Assembly: GCA_029721515.1 (NCBI GenBank)
Contig: CM056561.1
Location: 16,098,135 to 16,162,134 of the forward strand
Length of the DNA: 64,000 nt
From: Synanceia verrucosa
Lineage: Eukaryota; Chordata; Actinopteri; Perciformes; Synanceiidae
Direction of reading: 5' to 3'
The position numbers and the translations under genes were made by a program. Below are positions 57,719 to 64,000 of the stretch, piece after piece. The notes under the pieces were generated by a model. It was not told the DNA's origin, did not search any database, and worked only from the letters and a program-made list of their open reading frames with translations. How positions within the stretch are numbered: the stretch's first letter is position 1; every line of letters begins with the position of its first letter.

Positions 57719-60700
57719 AGACATTATGATGTAACTTAAATTATCCTCAGTCGATGTTAGCCTTGAGCTACATTTTTTCGCCAAACAGGGATGTGCTGTT
57801 TATAGCTGACAGCTAATGTTAAGGGACTGTCTGTTGACAAGGATAAATAGAAACAGTGTGTCAACATCAGATGGTAGCTTGCGACACTGTAATAGAAGTT
57901 AGGACAGAGACACCTTAATGTCATTACGACGCAGTATTATTCTGAAGAAAGACCTGATGAGACTTGGTGGCCACTGAGTAAACTTTTGCAGCCATGGGCC
58001 ACCCAGCCGTGGTCAACACAGAACCCTGCAGCACAGGGAGGTTCAGGCTTTCCTCCTCAGATCCTACCGTGCAGGCGCCAACAAATCCATAGGAGTCAGT
58101 ACTGCAGAAACAAGCTTGTCATTCATCACCAATTTCCCACCCGCAAACACTAATAACCAAGATTATTAGAAAGCGGAGCAGCCAGTGGAAACACTAACTA
58201 ACACTGAACCCTGAGTTTCTCCAGGGTAGAGTAAGAATCAATGTACCTTCAAGAAAAGTTCTTTACCCCACAATGAGGCAGCTCTACCATTGCTAACCAA
58301 GTCAACAAAGAAACTATAGAATAAATGTTGTTGAGATGGCGTTTATTGGGAAAATAAATGCACCTATTGACATTTGTCATGCTTGTTTGACAAATGAAGC
58401 ATTATCTGTCAAGTCACCACAATTACTGTTTGTACACCGTGCGCTCACCCGCACCGCCACCACATCTGGAAACACTCACATGAGCCGCAAGTCTATTATA
58501 TTTCCTCAACTGCAAAAGTTGTGCGCAACCACGGCCAATACATCTGTAAAATGTAGCGTTTGAAGAGGGCTGGTATGCAGTGGAGTTCCTGAGGACAGCA
58601 GGATGAAAGTTGATGAAGGATACTTGAGAAAATATGTCAGAGAGCTGGTTTGACATAGGGTAAAGGCCAGAAAATGTGATGAAATGACACAGCAGGTGGT
58701 CATGCCAAAAGCTCAGGAGGCTACTGGTGCAGGCCTGCATGATGGGTAAAATAACACAAAATCACAACAGGAGCTATCTTGTGCATAGTTGGAAACAGAA
58801 GGCAGTATGACCGCTGGAAATAACTTTCAAAAAGCACATCTGACTTGAGGGACTTGATGCTTAATCACCACCAAGCCGTCCAACATGAAATACTATGTTA
58901 CTAAATGAAAGTCATAACTCTGTTGAAGTGCTAAAGTGCTCTTAAAAGGAAACTTACAACAATCTCCAGAATAAATCACAAACAGTGACGCAAGACATCC
59001 CTTGTTTCTTTTGGGCTTGCGTGACGATCAATAATGCCCTTTCACACATTGCAGTACTTTGAGCGATTTTTCAAAAGACGGCGGTGTAAACAGATGACGG
59101 AGGGTGCGAGACTTAAGGACCTGAAGGAAATCAAACTAGACAGAATGTGATTGCAAAACAAAGTGAGCTCATTTTGGTAAATAAGCATTTCTGCATGATT
59201 CTTGTGGGGCTTGATAGAGAGCCATATACTGCAGCAACTAATTACATAACTATCCCACAGTCTGCAATAAACACATTTACTATCCAGTATTCTGACTTAC
59301 GCTGACGATATCACGCTGGTATGTTGTGTATAATTAAATTTAAAATGGACCAACAAATTACTACCCGTTGTCAAATAATCATCTCTGCACTAAATGGACA
59401 AAGAACTGCGAAACCTCCGTGTCCCACCACACACAAGCTGCAGAGGAATGCTAAAGCTGCCCAGATGTGGTTTCAACTGAGGAGACAAATCAGAAAAAGG
59501 GCAATCTCTCCTGTGGACCCTGGAGATTTCATTGTCCCTCAGCTGAAGCCATCTGGCTGCCAGCTCTAAGCACACGCATCCTAAACGCATCCAGATGACA
59601 CGGCTCACGTAACGTTTTCCCCAGGTAAAACTCCATCAAACTATTAGCAAGCAGAAAACTTCTTGAAACCACTGTTAAGCCTCATGCGGGGCCGCAAGTC
59701 TCACTTCCTAACTGGAGCTTTCCTCAGATTTTCTCATGGGAGACATGGACAATTCGCTGAGAAAAGCTCGAGCTTAAGTTATATCAGCTGTAAAACCATC
59801 ACATTGCATTATATTGGGCTGTGAAATTTATTGTGTATCCTTGAGTTCTTTGACATTTGACTCAAAACCCAGAATGAAGTTAGCATGCTGCCCTTTTCCA
59901 TAAAAGTTGAGGAGACAAGATCCTTAATAAATGCTCAACATCAGTCAGCCACTATAATGAAAATAAAACAAAATACAGTGAATTAAATAACATATTTCAC
60001 TGGACAAATGCAGGCCTCATACCTACATGTGGCCAAATAGAGAAAGAACAGTTTGTCTTTCAGCTTACTTTATGACTGTTTTTTTTTTTTTTATTGCCCC
60101 TTCTATTACAAAAACAGAGCACTGCACCATTGCTGTTCAAACATCTCTGACCAGAGGAGAAAGAAAAACACCTTGAACAGTCTAATACCCCGTCTAGCCT
60201 TTACCTATAACTCATTTACAGTGATGGCATACACATTTTGGCATATTTTAATCAGAAACGTTGACCGAATCTTTCAGTTTGTACAAACATGCAGTTAAAT
60301 GTTCAACACACAAACAAATCACTTACACTCTACACGTGTTACAAATGATTTATCACACTGTAAACTCTAAACCAGCATGTGTACATTAGATTCTGATTCA
60401 TATATTACAGTTAGCTAGCTATAATTGCCTTGGGTCAGAAAGCGTCAAGAGGGAAAAGACATTTGTGTTTTCTTTTCAAATGTTAAACTCAAATGTTAAA
60501 CGGAAATCCCCTCTACTCAAATAAAGTAATCCATGATCCCCATCTCAAGAATTCTGAGGTTGCTTGAGGAAATTGCAGATATTTCCTCCTAGAGCAGGAA
60601 AGATGTACATGAATCCCACAGAGAGGAAAATCTGGGCCTCACTACTGGACCTAATTTAATTAGGAAGACATCCACTTGATCCTTACTGATTGTTGGGCCT

Positions 60701-60996
60701 TTCACATGCCAAATGCTGACTCCATTCCTTAATGGTGAACACAATAACTCGGGAATGGCCAAATCTAAACACCGTTCAAGGAAAAGCTGAGTCAAGGGCC
60801 ACTGAATTGATTCACTTTTGGGTTTTTTTCCCTCGACTTTACTGCTGTAAACAGATTTGCAAGTTCAGATGTTTCTTAAAAACAGCTTATATAATATTGG
60901 CAAAGGTGAACAACAGGCCTACAATGAAGGTATGTTGTCACTAGTGAAGACAGCTGACACGTGTCTCATAATTGTAAACTTAATGATCCAGTATTG

Positions 60997-61569
60997 TTAA
61001 AGGGAAAGTGCTGTTTTTTTGTTTTTCTGTTTTTGTTTTTTTTTACAAATTGGACCTTTTTTCTGAGATAAAATACTGCCATTTACTCACCCATATTACT
61101 TTCGAGTCATTTGGAATATTTCTGAAGATATTTGGATTTGATGACATCCATTTAATAGCAGTGAATGGGGCACAGAAATGCAGCCAGTAAATGACACCAA
61201 CTTGACCATTTCTTGTTTAATAAGGGGCTACACTATTTCTATTCTCATTTGAGACAGACTCTACTTCCTGTGTATCATAGTTTACTAAGGACCCCTAGTG
61301 CCCACCTATGTGGCCTTCACATTGCCTGGACTAAAATACTTATTTGTGATGTTGTCAATCATACATGCTTCCTTTTAGAAAAAGAGAATAGTAATAGTGT
61401 AGCCCATCTTATTAAATGTCTGTTATTTGAGAAATGGGCAAGTTTGTGTTATTTACTGGCTGCATTTCTGTGCCCATTCACTCCTGTTAAGTGGATATCA
61501 TCAAATAAATGGCAGTAATTTATCCCAGAAATAAGGTCCAATTTGTAAAAAACAGCATTTCCCCTTTAA
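60997..61569. mobile_element. T2/Kolobok-like MITE with very long inverted arms
   Basis: Bounded by TTAA at 60,997-61,000 and 61,566-61,569, with termini TTAAAGGGAAAGTGCTG and the inverse of TTAAAGGGGAAATGCTG. The left arm (61,001-61,221) and right arm (61,404-61,565) are inverted copies with gaps. Shared blocks include ACAAATTGGACCTT, TACTGCCATTTA, CACAGAAATGCAGCCAGTAA and CCATTTCT. The left arm holds about 45 bp absent from the right. A single RNA of it would fold into a hairpin of more than 150 bp. No transposase. Confidence 0.75.
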
Positions 61570-61745
61570 CGCATGCATAAACAATTGAATCTGAAATACA
61601 TGATAGCACCACAATGTGAAATCACAAATGTTGGCCACATGTAGGAAGTAGTGCATGTAAGGCTAACGCTTTTGAAATGGCCATGGAGAAAAAAAAGCAT
61701 GGAGCTGAGCCACTATTGGAGTTGAATAATTTAGATTAGTCACTT

Positions 61746-61779
61746 AGAGAGGGAGGGAGGGAGAGAGAGAGAGAGAGGG
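61746..61779. repeat. (GGGA)n/(GA)n microsatellite
   Basis: GGGAGGGAGG followed by GA repeats. Simple repeat in intron 28. Confidence 0.85.
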
Positions 61780-64000
61780 CTTAAGGGTTGCTGGAGGCAT
61801 GACTTTGGACACCGTCTAGTAAGTTGAGTCCTTACATGTGACAACTGATGTGTGACACAGCAACTGATTAGCTGGTCTATTGCATCTTTCATACTACTGA
61901 ACCTTGCGTTTGTGCCACTGCAGGATAAGTGACAATAGCTATCTGACACTTCTTTGGCCTTTGTGCCTAAAGAACTGTTCATTCACAGGGCAGCCAAAAT
62001 GCAATCAAGAATCTTCCCAGACTGAATGAACCCAACTGTCTAGCACCTCAGGGAGTTCTTTCCATTGCACAGGCTTTTGAGTCCGAGCAGATGAGATAGA
62101 ACTTTGCTGACAACACTCAAACACTGCTTAAAAAATACATTCCGGTACATTAGGGAGTGAGAAATTAAAAAGGAAATAAATATCCAGATAAAAGATGATC
62201 TCATGTTTATGAGAACATGTGTCAAGCAGTGGGAGTAGCTACAGAGAGTCGAGATGGAAAACAAAACACCAACCATTTTATCCTATGAAAAATAACTGCT
62301 TGAATATCTAATATCTTTGAGGTGGAGACACGAATTCAATTCATTTAACACTGTTTATGAATTGATGGAATCAAAGCAAGTGCACTTTTGTTAGAATGAT
62401 GGTCTTCTAAAACTAAACATATATTAACATGACCCTTTTCCCTAAGCTATTTTTTTTGGGGAAAAAGTTAGTTTCAAATGACCCTCCTTTGTTCATTGTA
62501 CCACAGCGACCAATGTAGCATGAACCACCGACAATCCCACTCAGACATCAGTCATGGGCAATTAGAAGATGATTGACACTAATGGGCCCAGAAGATTCCT
62601 ATTTTTTCAGCTGGATATTTGTTTGAGCAGCATGACTGAGCTTTGAAAGAAAATGATACTGTATGACTGACTGCTGACCAGGGAATCAGATGATGAATGA
62701 AAACAGGGCAATGCAAGGCAGATATATTTCCATAACATAACCAAAACACAACCTTCTAGTTATCTAAACAATACTGCTGCTGGATTACTGATAATCTACA
62801 TCTTAATGTTTGCGATTCAGAGACATCAGAATCATCTCAAACCATTTGAAGCGATACGCTGCTTTGATAAATGCTGTGGCATAACCAAAGCTCCATCACT
62901 CATTCAGATGACATCATATGTGAACTGTGTTACTGCACACCATCTAAATTGATAATGTAAATCTTGTAATACATGAACACAACGTAAATTTTCATCTGGA
63001 ATGCACATCTATGGAAAGAACATGCGGTATGTTGTCATTACAGAATACAGATTGGCCTCTGTGTGTATTAAGAAAGAGCAGTGCATCACTGCATGAGATA
63101 AGCATGGAGGCAGAGGAAATGGTTACCTCACTCGCTTCCTTCAAGATTGCCCTGGGATGTGTGTGGCTGAAGGAGGGTTGAACTCATCTCTGACACTGAC
63201 TAGCCCTTTGTCTCTCATTTCTCAAAAAACGTCAAGACAAAAAGGTGCTTGTTTCATCATCGAGCAGATGCCGCAGCATGGGGAAACACTTAGCTTCCCT
63301 CGACTTGAAACAATTTCTTCGAAATGGCCCAAAATCATCTCTCTAGATGAAGCTTGTCATAATGCTTAGTGCTCTGGAAGCATTGGATTAAACATAGAAA
63401 AGGGAGACATTTTTAACAGGGTTACCGCAAATGTAATGTTGAAATGGAACACATAGAGAAAACAGGTGGGGCATCTATTGCATAATAAGGGTAAGGAAGT
63501 TATGCATGTTAGAGGGCCACTGAGACATCAGCCGGGGAAACCATTCCACCCGTGTTTACACCACGCTATCGGCACATTGGGACACCGCTGCAGAATGTGT
63601 CTCCCGGGCTCATCACCTTCAGGTCAAGAGGCCAACAGAACAAAGTGTCTCCAGCGGCCCCCCTCACGGAAAAAAAGGAAAAAAAGAAAAAAAATATCCC
63701 AACCAATGAGCTACCTCAATAGGAATGCTGCTGTTGCTATGAGAACAAAGAGATCCGTATACTAAGTTTTTGGAAAGCCTTAAGTTTCCGCAGGTGACCT
63801 ATTGACAACATTTTCAGCTAAATCATCAATTAAATATTTCCAATGAAAGATGCCAGAGCTTTTGATACAGTTATTTTGCTTTGTTCTATATAACAGATTC
63901 TTCTCCAAAACAATGGAAACATGCTGTGTGTGCAGCTGTCTCATTTAAAAGGATTACATAAGAGTCATAAAACAGCAAAATTCCAGCTAGCAATTATATT

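Larger units (their letters stand above)
56614..64000. other. mtor intron 28, 3' portion (continues past window)
   Basis: At least 7.4 kb. In human this intron contains ANGPTL7 on the opposite strand. I looked on the + strand for its coiled-coil exon and fibrinogen-like exons (for example a W-T-I-I-Q-R-R block) and saw none. The DNA holds a long-arm MITE (60,997-61,569), a possible TTAACCC-bounded element (57,318-57,718) and simple repeats. Confidence 0.7.

Noticed and set aside
1..64000. CRISPR arrays, bacterial operons, rRNA operons, phage-type modules
   Set aside because: No regularly spaced direct repeats, no Shine-Dalgarno-led gene series and no long uninterrupted coding. The DNA is clearly vertebrate.

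Overview
This is eukaryotic DNA from a ray-finned fish, most likely a percomorph teleost. The evidence is one vertebrate gene split into 30 short exons with GT-AG introns (several only 79-113 bp), and a background of fish-type SINEs, MITEs and transposon fossils. There are no bacterial operons, CRISPR arrays or rRNA genes. The species cannot be named from this sequence alone.

The one gene I can support is mtor (mechanistic target of rapamycin kinase). It lies on the minus strand from about 24,365 (likely poly(A) end) to 56,613 and continues beyond the right edge. Thirty coding exons, equivalent to human exons 29-58, join without any frame break into 1,114 whole codons, a split serine codon and TGA. 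They encode the FAT domain from human-equivalent residue 1419, the FRB (rapamycin/FKBP12-binding) domain, the PI3K-like kinase domain, the negative regulatory segment and the FATC tail ending in CPFW. Counting back from the stop, the numbering matches human mTOR exactly to exon 40. Upstream it is offset by 17 residues, all lost in the low-complexity loop of exon 39. Coding sequence for about residues 1-1418 lies beyond base 64,000. The last 7.4 kb of the window is the start of intron 28, which holds ANGPTL7 in human; no angptl7 exon is seen here.

From 1 to about 24,360 is the 3' flank of mtor. I find no intact gene there. It is a graveyard of mobile elements: a THAP-domain fossil (607-741); three copies of a hAT-like repeat family (two here, a third in mtor intron 56); several SINE copies; a Harbinger-like transposase fragment (about 8.35-8.96 kb); a frameshifted Penelope-like reverse transcriptase (9.36-9.99 kb); and TTAA-bounded MITEs that fit the Kolobok/T2 type (14.3-15.0 kb and 21.9-22.5 kb, with another in mtor intron 28 at 61.0-61.6 kb).

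The most notable non-genic structures are the T2/Kolobok-like MITEs with 95-220 bp inverted arms, the THAP fossil next to a relic end of one such family, and a nested foldback element with a perfect 14-bp-arm hairpin in mtor intron 37. I see no convincing new gene system. The protein-level oddities worth checking are Asn at the position of human mTOR Thr2446 and the shortened acidic exon-39 loop.
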